Below are positions 1 to 11,300 of a stretch of 64,000 nt of DNA, one piece after another (within the stretch, counting starts at the first letter, position 1; each line of letters begins with the position of its first letter). Where the stretch lies: positions 31,622,930-31,686,929 of the forward strand of contig CM040439.1 of the NCBI GenBank assembly GCA_022702705.1. Direction: 5' to 3'. The translations under genes and the position numbers were made by a program. This stretch comes from Papilionanthe hookeriana x Papilionanthe teres (lineage: Eukaryota > Streptophyta > Magnoliopsida > Asparagales > Orchidaceae). The notes under the pieces were generated by a model. That model searched no databases and had not been told where the DNA came from. It was given only the letters and a program-made list of their open reading frames with translations.

Positions 1-964
1 CACCAAAATGTCACATTTTGAATTTTAATCACTTAGGAACAAATCCCACATTTTTCCTAGGTCTATTTAGTGAGATATTGAATTTTAAAGTTTTAAGGTA
101 ATTTTAAAATTAAAAAAAATGTATTTTCTAGCATTTTCACTAAAATAATTATAATAAATCATAAAAAAAATCAGAAAATTACAAAATTTGTTTCTCTGGT
201 TTCCTTGATATCAGAGAGATTTTTGAAAAATATAAAATCCATTTTTCAACATTTATTTTATTTTTAAATTAATTAACACTCCAAAACTCAAAATAATTAT
301 AATAAAAATAATATAATTCAAAAAATCACCAAAATTGGTCCAAGTGCTTCTCTGGTCATTAGGAATGTCCCCTAATTTTCTTAAGGACAGAAACTTTCCT
401 TTGGTCATGTTATCAAATTTTCCTTGAAAATCTCTATTTTCCACCAAAAATAATTATATAAATAAATTAAATACAGAAAAATCACATTTTCTCCTCTCAT
501 GTCTTTATTGACATATGAGTGAAGTCACATAAAAATTTCAAATTCATTTAAGTTCAATTTAGTGAGTTATGAAATTATTAAGCTTAAGGGGTAAAATGGT
601 AATTAAACTTTCAACCCATAATTAAAACTTTAGGTATAAAAAAAATCAACAAGTAAAATATTTGATCTTAATCTGGTTTGGATGATTGAAATTTAAATAA
701 TTAAAGGGTAGAAACTCATTAAACATTTTTTAAAAAAAATGATTAAACTTTAATTAAATAATAGATTAAATTTGGAAGAATAATAAAATTGGAATTATTA
801 AAATAAGGGATATTTATTAGGAAGAGATTTATTCTTTAATTTAAAAATCCCTAAACTAATTATATCATTAACATTTAACTCTTAATTAAAATGATAACTC
901 AAATTTAAAATATTAAAAGACTTAATTAAATCATTAAACTCTTTTAAAAAAAAAATCTCAATTA

Positions 965-1160
965 AAAAATTATTAAATTAAATTAAATTAAAAATTAAAT
1001 TAAATTAAATTTAAACAATTAAAATTAAATTAAATTAAATTAAATAATTAAATTAAATTAAATCAAATCAAATTAATTAAATAACTAAATCAAATTAAAT
1101 TAGAAACTATGATTAAACAATAAAATCAAATTCAATTAAATTAAATTAAATTAAATATAA
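965..1160. repeat. (AAATT)n microsatellite
   Basis: Runs of aaatt and aaattaaatt fill most of this interval with a few interruptions (aaacaa, aatcaaatc). It is a pentanucleotide simple repeat inside the R1a noncoding block. Confidence 0.85.
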
Positions 1161-2817
1161 AAACGAATACATTGAATCAACATTATTCCAAATTTAAACC
1201 CTTTAACTTAAATCAAATCATTCGAATACTAATTTACCCTTCGAAAGCTTTCGATTATTATAACTCCTAAATGGAACATCAAATGAAATGTTACCTCACT
1301 CATAGTGATATTCAAATGTCTTAGCTCACTCGAGCAAGTTAACAAGATTTGAAAACTTCGGACGATCGATTCATTTATATAATTAAACTCATTTGGACTT
1401 AAAACAATCCTGTAAATATTGAAAAGATGTTTAAGATTCTTCTTAAGCACTTCCTCAATATGATAGGATATTTATAAGAACAATCGGACTTAATTATTCT
1501 TTCGATGAAGAAAATCGTCCTCAAACAAAAAAACACAAAGAACTTAGACGTCATAGGAGATTACTAGCTATGGGATTAGAATTTGGTAAAAACCATAACC
1601 TTTCCCTTAGTTTTACCTGAGAACTTGCTTAAATATTCTAATTGTGTTTTAAGTGCAGCTTGGGATGACGGGAAGACCCTCCAGTACGCTTTTATTTTAT
1701 TGCAATCTACTTTCTCGCAATTTACATTATCGCAATTTATTTAACTCGCATCGCACTTACTTTTTCTTGCATGGTAAACAACTCGTTGCATGAAAACCCA
1801 CACCTTTAGGATAGACCCTAAAACCGAAACCAAATTAAGTTAAAAGTCATTGCAAGATAAAATTCACCGCCACAACATTTCAAAATATAAAACAACTCAA
1901 AATTTAATCACAAACGTAACACAAAACTACAATTACAACTAAATTAAAACGTCCCGTTGGATGATCGGGAATACCTCTGATGATGTAACCTACGTGTCGC
2001 TAACGGGATTTCCCACGGTCTAAATGAAAGTGTGGAACTCATTCAGCTGAGTTTAGCAAATTCATCCGGACTAAGTGAATACGATAAAAATAATGATGCC
2101 GAAGGATGGAACCGCGGATCTTAACCGTGTCGTTATAATCAACTTTAAGATTTGTTTTAATCAAAATACAAAACACTTGGAAATTAAGATCTTCTCTAAA
2201 CCAAAACATTTTCTCATCCCTCGATTTATGATTTCTAAAACTAAACCTCTCGCAACAACAAGGAGCTCTGGAGCATGGTGGCAAGACGACCATCGTCATC
2301 AAGCAAAACTTGAACCTACTTCACAGAAAACCTTCGTAGAATTAAACAACAAAGCCATAGGACTTCGAGGTAGCTTGCCTAGTGCAACATAAATCCTCAA
2401 CCTCTTCGTTAGGCATTTGCATTGCAAATTAAGCCCTAACCGGTCTTAGGATTCCGAGGTAGTCGTCCGATACGACAATAAACCCTCACATCTTCTAAAG
2501 TTATTTGTTTGATTTTATCATACAAATATAAGCCCTAATTAATTAAAATTGGCAAGATTGAAATACTAAATAAACATTAGGACTTTCCTAAATTCAAGCC
2601 AAACAATAGGATAGTCGGGAAATTACCGAAGTTCACTTCGAATCGTTGATTTCTCCTACCTTTCTTCCTTTGGATTCACAAAACAAAATGTTCCAAATTT
2701 GATCCATTCCCTATCGAAATTCCAAAATTCAATCTTTGAAAACCTTAAAGTTTGAAATTCTCGAGAGCAGAATTATTGATTATTATCGAGAGTTTTCTTA
2801 GGTGATTCCCGTCACTT

Positions 2818-2853
2818 AAGATGTAATTAACTATAGTGGCTTGCCCTTATAAG
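2818..2853 (+). other. Conserved LTR hairpin motif, copy 1
   Basis: The word gatgtaattaact is followed by a small stem-loop (arms ATAGTGG and CCCTTAT around cttg, 2833-2850). The same arrangement recurs at 5761-5792, 35744-35773 and 53174-53205, and on the minus strand near 63040-63072. It sits in the 3' part of long-LTR-like blocks. Function is unknown; an RNA structure near the LTR R/polyadenylation region is an inference. Confidence 0.5.
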
Positions 2854-3250
2854 GAATTTTGAAGAACCTGAGTAATATAAACCCCGTTTCGATACTTTCA
2901 TATTAAGCGAGGGAATTTGTCGGCTTATAAAATTGGTTCGCAGACCAAACGGATGTCACAAAACCTTCTAGTTTATTTGATCGAGCCCCACCTCAAGCAA
3001 GTGTGTCCATCCTTGGGGATAGATACACGGTTTGTGGTGCGGTGCTCATTTATATAAACTATTTGGGATGTGAGATCGGTTTAATCTCATATCTTAAAAT
3101 TTTCAAGTTTAAAATTATTTTCAAAGTCAAATACTATTTTCTAAATTATATATATATTTAAATCAAATTTAAAATTTAAATCCGCCGACAACTTCTGTTA
3201 GGCGACCCCCCTTTTTAAAATACAACACAACCCTAAAATAAGCCGCACAG

Positions 3251-3735
3251 ACCTTAACTAACTAAGGTTTAAACAAACCTAAACCCTAATTAGGTCTAAC
3301 CCATTAGACCTAATTAAACCATTAGACCTTAACTATATAAGGTTTAAACAAACTTAAACCCTAATTAGGTCTAATCCATTAGACCTAATTAAACCATTAG
3401 ACCGTAACTAACTAAGGTTTAAACAAACTTAAACCCTAATTAGGTCTAACCCATTAGACCTAATTAAACTATTAAACCTTAACTAACTAAGGTTTAATCA
3501 AACTTAAATCTTAATTAGATCTAAACCTTAAACCTAATTAGACCATCAAGTCTTAACTGAATTAGACTTAATCAAACATAACCCTTAATTAAGTCTAACT
3601 CATTAGACTTAATTAAACTATTAAGTCTTAACTAAGTAAGACCTAATCAAATACAAATCCTAATTAAGTCTACTACATTAGAATTAATTAATTATTAAAC
3701 CTTAATCAACTAAGGTTTAATTAAACCCAAATCCA
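3251..3735. repeat. 75-bp tandem array with internal palindromes
   Basis: The word ccttaacta (with variants) recurs at about 3252, 3327, 3402, 3477, 3551, 3626 and 3700, a spacing of 74-75 bp, giving about 6.5 copies. Each unit holds an inverted repeat (TAATTAGGTCTAA ... TTAGACCTAATTA in the best copies) and a shorter one (CCTTA ... TAAGG). No ORF runs through the array. Confidence 0.9.
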
Positions 3736-3739
3736 ACCT

Positions 3740-4390
3740 TTAGTCCAAGTCTAACATAACTTAAACCTAACCTAACTTGAGTCCAACCTAACTTGAACTC
3801 AAGTTAATCAAAACCTTAGGTTCAACCTACATTGAACCTAACTTAAACCTAACCTAACTTGAGTCCAACCTAACTTGAACTCAAGTTAACCTAAACCTTA
3901 GGTTCAACCTACATCGAACCTAACTTAACTTGAAACCTTAGGTTCAACTCATATTGAACCTAACCTAAACTGAACTAAACTTGAGTTCAATCCAACTATA
4001 ACCTAATTTAATCCAAGTCAAACCTTAACTTAGGTTCAACTCATATTGAACTTAAATCGACCTTAAGTCTAGGTTCAACTTAACATGAACCTAACCCAAA
4101 AAACCTAACTTAAGTCTAACCCATATTAGACTTAAGTCAAACCATACTTAGGTTTAACATGATATAAACCTAAGTCTAATCTAAGCCTTAGGTTCAACCT
4201 AACTTGAATCTAAACTAAAACCCGTCTTAAGTTCAATCCTAAGTCTAGGACTAACTTTAAATAGACTTAATTAAAACTTAAGTCTTATCTAAAAGGGACT
4301 TAGATGGTCTGCAAATCTAATCGAGTCTAATTTATTAGACTTGATTAACCTTTAAGTCCTATTTAAACAAGACTTAAAACTTAATTAAAT
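3740..4390. repeat. Irregular chain of inverted-repeat cassettes
   Basis: This stretch between two regular arrays has no fixed period. It is nevertheless a succession of short inverted repeats with 2-8-nt spacers. Examples are AACTTGA-ac-TCAAGTT (twice, near 3790 and 3870), TTAGGTTCAA...TTGAACCTAA (near 3817), CTTAAGTCTAA...TTAGACTTAAG (4109-4136) and CTTAGGTTTA...TAAACCTAAG (4147-4174). G is rare on the + strand. No coding potential is seen. Confidence 0.8.
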
Positions 4391-4394
4391 CTAT

Positions 4395-5075
4395 TCTAAA
4401 CCAAACCTTTTAACTTAAGTTCAAACAAACATGAACTCAAGTTAAATAGATTCAATCAACATAGAATCTAACTTAGGTTCAACCAGACATGAACCCAAGT
4501 CAATTCGATCAATATTGAATCTAATTTCAAATCTTTTAACTTGAATTCACACAGACACGAACTCAAGTTAAATAGATTCAATCAACATTGAATCTAACTT
4601 AGGTTCAACCACACATGAACCCAAGTCAATTCCATCAATATTGAATCTAATTTCAAATCTTTTAACTTGAATTCAGACAGACACGAACTCAAGTTAAATA
4701 GATTCAATCAACATTGAATCTAACTTAGGTTCAACCAGACATGAACCCAAGTCAATTCAATCAATATTGAATCTAGTTTTAAATCTTTTAACTTGAATTC
4801 AGACAGACACGAACTCAAGTTAAATAGATTCAACTAACATTGAATCTAACTTAGGTTCAACCAGACATGAACCCAAGTCAATTCAATCAATATTGAATCT
4901 AATTTCGAATCTTTTAACTTGAATTCAAACAAACATTAACTCAAGTTAAATAGATTCAATCAACATCGAATCTAACTTAGGTTTAACCAGATATGAACCC
5001 AAGTTAACTCAATCAATATTGAATCTAATTCCAAACCTTTCAGACAGACATGAACTCAAGTTAATAAATTCAATA
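4395..5075. repeat. 126-bp tandem array, about 5.3 copies
   Basis: The word cttttaac (or its variants) recurs near 4405, 4532, 4659, 4784, 4910 and 5036, a period of 125-127 bp. Each unit is a run of inverted repeats: TTAACTTGA...TCAAGTTAA, TAGATTCAA...TTGAATCTA, ACTTAGGTTCA...TGAACCCAAGT, and ATTCAAT...ATTGAAT. Copies differ by a few bases, so the array is fairly young relative to its surroundings. Confidence 0.9.
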
Positions 5076-5285
5076 TTTTAAAACCAAAATTTACATAATC
5101 AACAAAAAAATTGACATTTCAAAATAATTCGATATAAATTGACATCCAAGACATATCCATATATTCTGTGACATTATTTCTAACAATGCTTTCTTTGCAG
5201 GGTGAAAGCAAGAAATTTCGTTTAGATTTTCTTTGCATGTTATAGGATGTGCTAACTCTGTTTTACAGGACGTTGACGACGGGAC

Positions 5286-5625
5286 AAAAACAAAACCAAA
5301 ACTTTTAGGTTAGACATATAACCTGAAATTTCTCAACAAATCAACAACATTGACAACAAAACCAAAATTTTTAGGTTAGACATATAACCTGAAACTTTTG
5401 AAAACAAAAACAAAACCAAAACTTTTAGGTTAGATATATAACCTGAAATTTTTCAACAAATCAACAACATTGACAACAAAACCAAAACTTTTAGGTTAGA
5501 CATATAACCTAAAACTTTTGACAACAAAAACAAAACCAAAACTTTTAGGTTAGACATATAACCTGAAATTTTTCAACAAATCAACAACATTGACAACAAA
5601 ATCAGAATCTTTGGGTTAAACATAA
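5286..5625. repeat. 120-bp tandem array made of 66+54-bp half units
   Basis: The word ttaggttagacatataacct recurs with alternating spacing of 66 and 54 bp (starts near 5304, 5370, 5424, 5490, 5544; a decayed copy near 5611). The half units differ by the presence of the segment caacaaatcaacaacattga. Each half unit carries the inverted repeat AGGTTA-gacata-TAACCT. Confidence 0.9.
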
Positions 5626-5993
5626 TGCCTAAAGTATTCAATAACATGATAAAATGACATTCATGAGTGATAGTGGGTACATCTCTCCTTAAAATAAATT
5701 CTTAGAAAACAAATGATTAACATTAATCAGAAGTCTTCTTAAACAATTGAAAATTATTTAAGATGTAATTAACTATAGAGGCTTACCTCTATAGGAGATC
5801 TAAAAGAACCCGAAATAGAAATCTCCGGTTTACCATGATTTTCTTAATATGAAAATTCCGGAATATGTTATTCTGAATATCCTCATATAAGAATTATCAT
5901 AAACATCCTTTTCTATTATTAGTCCTAAAATTTCTCTAAATCCTTCATAGAATTTATATGAATAAAACTAGGCTAATATTAGATGGCGACTCC
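5626..5993 (+). repeat. 3' end of a long LTR with primer-binding-site-like sequence
   Basis: Holds a second copy of the conserved hairpin motif (gatgtaattaact at 5762, then ATAGAGG-ctta-CCTCTAT at 5775-5792, perfectly paired). About 190 bp further on is TGGCGACTCC (5984-5993). That word is common immediately downstream of LTRs in plant Tat/Ogre-type gypsy elements, where it acts as primer-binding site. The element's interior is not present: similarity to a copia element starts at about 6080. Confidence 0.45.
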
Positions 5994-6079
5994 TTGGCAT
6001 TGACATTGGATGGCGATGACATGATCTCATCTGCACCAAGGACAAATTATATATTAAATCTTTCATCGCCACCAAACAG

Positions 6080-6974
6080 CAGGTTCAAAATGGACAAGGC
6101 GAAACCAGTTGACACACCTTTGGACAGTCATTTCAGACTCGGCAAGAGTCAGTCACCCACGTCAGAGGAGGAACAAGACTACATGGGTAAGGTTCCTTAC
6201 GCTTCAGCTATTGGTTCACTTATGTATGCTATGGTGCGCACTTAGACCGGATATTGCCATATGCGATGGGAGTTGTGAGCGATACATGAGTAATCCGGGG
6301 AAAGAACATTGGGAAGGCGTGAAGTGGATCTTCAGATACCTAAGGGGCTCTTCAGAAACCTGCTTGTGTTTCTCAGGAAAGAGCCTGGAGGTACACGGCT
6401 ATGTTGATACAGATTTAGCTGGAGATATTGACAGTAGGAAGAGTACTACAGGTTATGTTTATACTCTTGGTGGTACTGCAGTGTCATGAGACTCAAATCT
6501 GCAGAAGACAGTTTGTTTGTCCACTGCAGAAACTGAGTATGTTTTAGTATCAGAGGCTACAAAGGAGATGATATGGCTGCAAAGTTTCTTGGAAGAATTG
6601 GGTAAGGAGGTTCAGAAGGGCACTCTCTACAGTGATAGTCAGAGCGCTATATTCCTTGCCAAGAATCCTGCATTTCAATCCAGGACCAAGCACATTCAGA
6701 TCAGGTATCACTTCATACGATCATTATTAAATGACGAACAGTTGCTACTTGAGAAAATTTGTGGAAGCAAGAATCCTGCTGATATGTTAACAAAGGGTGT
6801 TATTCTTAAGAAACTGAAGTTGTGCGCAGCTTCAGTTGGTCTTCTAGCTTGAAGACAGAGGCTTTGAGTTGCAAAGGTGAGGAATATAGTGTTTGAGGAA
6901 AAGTTCGGTACAGCCAGCAGATGTTGCAGCCTGTAGGTGGTGCAGTGAGTGTCCCAGTCTCCAAGTGGGAGAAT
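6080..6974 (+). pseudogene. 5'-truncated Ty1/copia polyprotein: end of RT and RNase H
   Basis: Similarity to the copia element at 12763-17654 begins here (compare 16330 onward). The first frame shows RT C-terminal motifs (MDKAKPV, KVPYASAIGSLMYAMV near 6089-6240). An extra T near 6243 shifts the frame before the RPDIA motif. RNase H motifs follow: RKSTTGYVYTLGGTAVS near 6440-6489, a stop at 6487-6489 (tga), then STAETEYV, EMIWLQSFLEELG, SDSQSAIFLAKN and KNPADMLTKGV up to 6852. A purine-rich stretch (gtgggagaat, about 6965-6974) precedes the LTR, as expected for a polypurine tract. The gene is dead: truncated, frameshifted and stopped. It is the more faithful copy for comparison, because its CAG/CTG triplets are intact. 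Confidence 0.88.
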
Positions 6975-7385
6975 TGTTGGGTAATGTGGAGACCCGGTCC
7001 ACCACATGTGAATTAGCTTCCTAATTAAGAGGGCTACCTACCGCTCACCTACCACATCCCACCTACCGCTCACCTACCTCCCACCTACCGCTCTCCTTGA
7101 TTCTATAAATAGCCTCTTTTGGCTATTGGATAATGTACAAGCCAAGTTCTCCAAGAGAGAGAGAGGAAGAGAGAAAGAGAGGAAGGGAGAGAAGAAAATA
7201 AAGTTTTTTCTTGTAAACGTCGAGGAGCTCGATGGTGTAATTCCTCGAAGAAATAAAATCCTCTGCAACTCCGTGGACGTAGGCAAATTTGTCGAACCAC
7301 ATAAATCTGTGTGTCGCTCTAGTGTTTATTTTCTGTGTGCATCTTTCATTCCAATTTTACTTTATTGTCATCATTTTTCTCAACA
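6975..7385 (+). repeat. 3' LTR of the truncated copia element (411 bp)
   Basis: Begins TGTTGGGTAATGTGG and ends CTCAACA, matching both LTRs of the element in locus A. It contains short tandem words (ccacctaccgctcacctac) before a TATA box (tataaata, 7104-7111) and a purine-rich leader (about 7148-7200). No partner 5' LTR lies in the window, so its target-site duplication cannot be checked. Confidence 0.9.
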
Positions 7386-8140
7386 TGCCTAATGATATCT
7401 ACTCTAGTTTCAAGCATTATGTCAACGAATTAGATGAAATAATTAAGTACCTTACTAATGAAAGGGTTGACTGGAAAACTAGGGAGGAGTGAAAGATAAA
7501 TTTCGATGCATCTACTTTGAATGACATGTCTAAGGCTTGACAGCACTTCATTTCTACAAAAATTCATCCCTCCAATAATATGAGTGAAGTTACCTAAGAG
7601 TGGACATAATGAACTGTTGTATCGACATGGGTAAGTCAATTGGTTTTGGGTCTATCATCAACCTTGAAATTTATAACATGTTGAATGGAGGATCCACCAA
7701 AGGTTTGCGGCATCCTTTTACTATTTATGCACCGTGTTTGATTGTTGGAGTTGAGTATGATTACTTGGAGGAAAAGTTTCCTGCCAATAAGAATTTCACG
7801 AAGAAGAATATAGGGTTTACAGTAGGTCATCCTCTTCATTATATGAGTGTGGTGAGAGTTATTCATCTCCTTCTTCTTCATCTAAACCTCGCTCATTTGT
7901 TGCCATTGTTCCTATTTCTGAGTTTCACAACACTCTTGCTGAGGATACTTCTATAATTTAGCAGAGGTGAAGAACTTGGAAAGTTGCTGCCATCATTACG
8001 CTCAACAGAATAAGTTGCAGTTGGACTACTTGGATCAGTGCCACATTGAGGAGTAGAAGATGTTCGAAAGAGATAAGTTGATTGTAGTGTCAGATGGAAG
8101 AGGACTATGAGGATGATGATGAGTGGTTCTGATGATTTGA
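7386..8140 (+). pseudogene. Broken plant-transposon ORF (putative plant transposon protein domain type)
   Basis: A decayed reading frame runs from about 7420 to 8060 with several in-frame stops. The best open part is 7600-7956. Conceptual pieces such as FDASTLNDMSKA, HFISTKIHPSNNMSEVT and GKSIGFGSIINLEI resemble the domain found in many plant retrotransposon-associated ORFs (from memory, close to Pfam PF20167). That domain typically has a Trp-x-x-Phe segment, a 'P(T/S)...SEVT' segment and a 'G..I(N/D)VG.II..EI' segment. The tail near 7990-8040 (QNKLQLDYLDQCH) also fits. Function of the family is unknown. The frame abuts the copia LTR directly. Assignment rests on pattern recall, not on a search. 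Confidence 0.4.
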
Positions 8141-8310
8141 GTTGTTTGCATTTGTAATTTTGGATTCTGATGGCTTTGTAGATTTTATAATTTGGTTTGA
8201 ACTCTTATGTGATTTTATTTATGTTGATATGTAGACTCTTTATGTGATCATGTAATTATTGGTGCAGGACTATTAAGTGGTTGAGATACACTTTATCTTT
8301 AATATTTTTA

Positions 8311-11300
8311 TTTTCATGTTCACATTTACAATTGTGATTTGAGATGTGTGATATTGCTTTTGTCGTTCATGTGGTTACTTTTGTTAGTAGATTTTACTCC
8401 CACATATACATTACTCATTCATGTGTTTAGTCATTCAAGATCAATTTTATAGTCATATGTGTATTTCCCTCGTGTTTAGTCCCTTCTTGGCGACAGAAAA
8501 TGATGAGTTTTGGCAGGGGGTCCCTCATAGTAGTTAGAAACTTCAATTTTTAAATTCTATTGGAATAGTGAGGGTAATAGATAAGGGTTGTTGCAATTCT
8601 AGGCCATATAGATATGAGTTAACTAATTATTAATATATTTACAATTTTTAAAAGCATAGCTTGTATTTAGTCACTGCATATAAGACAAAGTATTTAATTA
8701 CGTTAGTGGTGTAATGAAATGTAATTTGTGAAGATAGATTGAAAATCAAAACCTTTTAAGAGTTAATCTCGATATAGTGATCGCCGGTAATGGATTAAAA
8801 AAATAAAGAAATTCAAAAAGAAAAAAATCACACTGAAGAAAATTTATATTCAATTAAAAGTTCAGATTCAAAAAGAAGAAAAATAAAGGAGTATATAATG
8901 AAACTTTGGGGAGAAGCTTGAGGAGAAGTTCTATTTAAAAAATTGGTTTCAATTTCTTTTCTAAAAATGAAAGATTCACCAGCAAAATTAACTAAGTTTA
9001 AATTTTGCATTTATAAAATGAATATTAGATCAAACTAATTGAATTTAGAAGGTTAAGCTCTTAATATTGTTATATATTTATATTTATTAGTTGAGCTTTA
9101 TATATGTGACTTAGGTTGAATATAAAAATTTAAATAGTTTAAGATGAATTTATGACTTTAGGGTTAGCTTTGCAAATTTCTTTGATGGAGATATAATTAT
9201 TCACTGATATTCAAAAAAACCTTAAAATTCAAATTCTAATTGATTGTTAACCATTAGCCATCACTGCAAGCATTAATAATGCAATAAATTTTGGTTTTAG
9301 AATTACTTGAGAGCAGGTAATCATTAAGTTCGGTGGATTTTAACATGCATAGTGAAATGTGTTCAATTATTGTTATATTCTATCATTTAATATAATTATT
9401 TTATGTTTGTTTGAAGGTTTCGAGTGTTATTTTGAAGGATTCAAGGAAGATTGATTAGAGCTTAAAAAGTTATCATATGTAGCTTAGTGGTCGACTCAAG
9501 CGTTGACGCCGGGACTAGGTGCCTAGGCACCCGAAGTGGGTCAAATTCCTTTGATGTTTGCCCACCAGATAGAGAGCATTGAAACTAGGTTTTGGGAGCA
9601 TGGAAAATAAGTACTATGTTACCAATGCCCAAGCGTCGGTTCTGGATGCCTAGGTGCCTGAATCAAGCCAGATTCAAGAACAAGACAGAGTGGCTGGAAA
9701 TTAGGCACTGCGATAGAAGTGCCTAGGTGGCAGAGATTGGGTGTCTAGACGCTGCCACTAGGCACCAAGGCACCGAGGATCAACCAGAAATTGTTTGAAA
9801 TATAGAGAACTTGAAAAGTAGGCGTTGTGACTAAGCGAGTAGGAGCTACACCGATAATGCCTAAGTGCTACCTCTGGTCACCTAGGCTTCTAATGCCCTT
9901 GTTCCAAATTCCGTAACTAGGGCATAGATGCCAGTTTACACATATTGGCAGTTTCTATATTCTGGACGTTTCTTTTTGTTGGGAGAAGTATAAAAACGCT
10001 GGAAACAAAGTAGGAAGGGTATTTATTTGCTTCTGAAGCGCGAAGTATTGAAGCGGAATACCAAAGAGACTTTTTAATAAGCTTTGAAGCGAAGAATGGA
10101 GAGATTTGAGATGATCTAGAGGTTTATTCATTGTTTCTTTTTTATTCTTTTATCTTGCTTTGTAAAAGAAGGAAATAAATATATTTGAAGTTTGGATTTT
10201 TATTTGAATTTTTGAGAAACTTGGTCTATGATTTCAATGTTTAATTCATAGTTTGATATGATTGTTTTTATAAAGAGCGAGTCAATCATATATTTTTTTC
10301 CTTGAATTGAATAGTGGTAGAATTGAATTTAAACTATCTATGTGATTCGCATGTGAATTCTCTTTATAGTGTTGAGTTAACTCGTTTTCTTTTTCTACTT
10401 TCTACCTAGCCAATAGGAATGTTAACATCTTTCATGAACTTTAAGAACTAGAAGGATACCTAGTCGAACGAAAGAGGTTAAACTCATGAACACATTGGAA
10501 TATGAATATTGCCTTTGAGTTTATTCTAGCGTTTAAAGAGATAATGTTCAATTGGCCTGATCAAAGTATTTCGGAAACTAAACTCTTGATAGTTGAATTT
10601 CCTTAGAGTTTTGGAAGGGGATAAGGAAAAGGATATTTCCTGTTTGACACTAAATTTTAATCATAGTTTCAATTATACTTTCCACTAGATCAATTTAAAG
10701 GGGAAACTACTCAAAACTTGAATTTCTTAAAAAAACTCTCATTGATATGTTAGGATAGACTTGCTTTAAAATTGAAATAGAACTTAACATTTCCTTAGCA
10801 TCAAAAATTTGAACCAATTAGGCTAGGACCATTGATAGTAAACTTAAACTTTTACTTTTGGGATTCATCTCGCTCCATGTGGGATCAAATATCAATGCCC
10901 ATAGCTCTATTCCAGATACTACTGATACGACATGTATACTTGCGTGAGCCTTCATTACTTCACTACACTTGGTTTATATCATTTAATCGATCAGCCTATC
11001 TTCGGTCAGCCAATGATCCTAAAATGATCGACTTCATGAATAATTGTAGTTTCCCGACAGATTATTGAATTTCGTCTTTCCCTCCTAAACCATTTGATCA
11101 CTTTGAGATTCATGCTGCCTATTTTAATATATACAATTTTTAAGTTTCAATTGTATTTTTTGTCATCTAATCAAAATAAAAAAAGTTGATCAATATTAGA
11201 TTCATTAAAAATTATTTTGATTCACAATTTTTTTGGTTCAACTCTATTTTTAATCGTCGATTCTATGTTGAAAAGGTTCTGAACATGCACCGAGCTGATT

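Larger units (their letters stand above)
1..3200. repeat. Long-LTR-type noncoding repeat, copy R1a (left end cut by window)
   Basis: No coding sequence is supported here. Blocks match, in the same order, the region 50620-53530. Shared points are the stretch around 30-240 (against about 50630-50830), the stretch near 1850-2080 containing the words aaattcaccgcca and gatgatgtaacctac (against 52235-52460), the hairpin near 2833, and gttcgcagaccaaacggatg near 2937 (against 53287). A G-poor, AT-rich sequence of several kb without ORFs is typical of the long LTRs of plant Ty3/gypsy Tat/Ogre or non-autonomous LARD elements. Lineage assignment is inference. The LTR may end near 3200, where ggcgaccccc resembles the start of a primer-binding site. 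Confidence 0.55.

Noticed and set aside
2075..2392. 105-residue open frame (+) and an 87-residue one on the other strand
   Set aside because: They lie in a block that aligns with noncoding sequence at 52430-52740, where the frame is not kept.
3251..5625. CRISPR-like repeat-spacer pattern
   Set aside because: The units are continuous tandem repeats with internal palindromes, not identical short repeats with unique spacers, and the genome is a plant.
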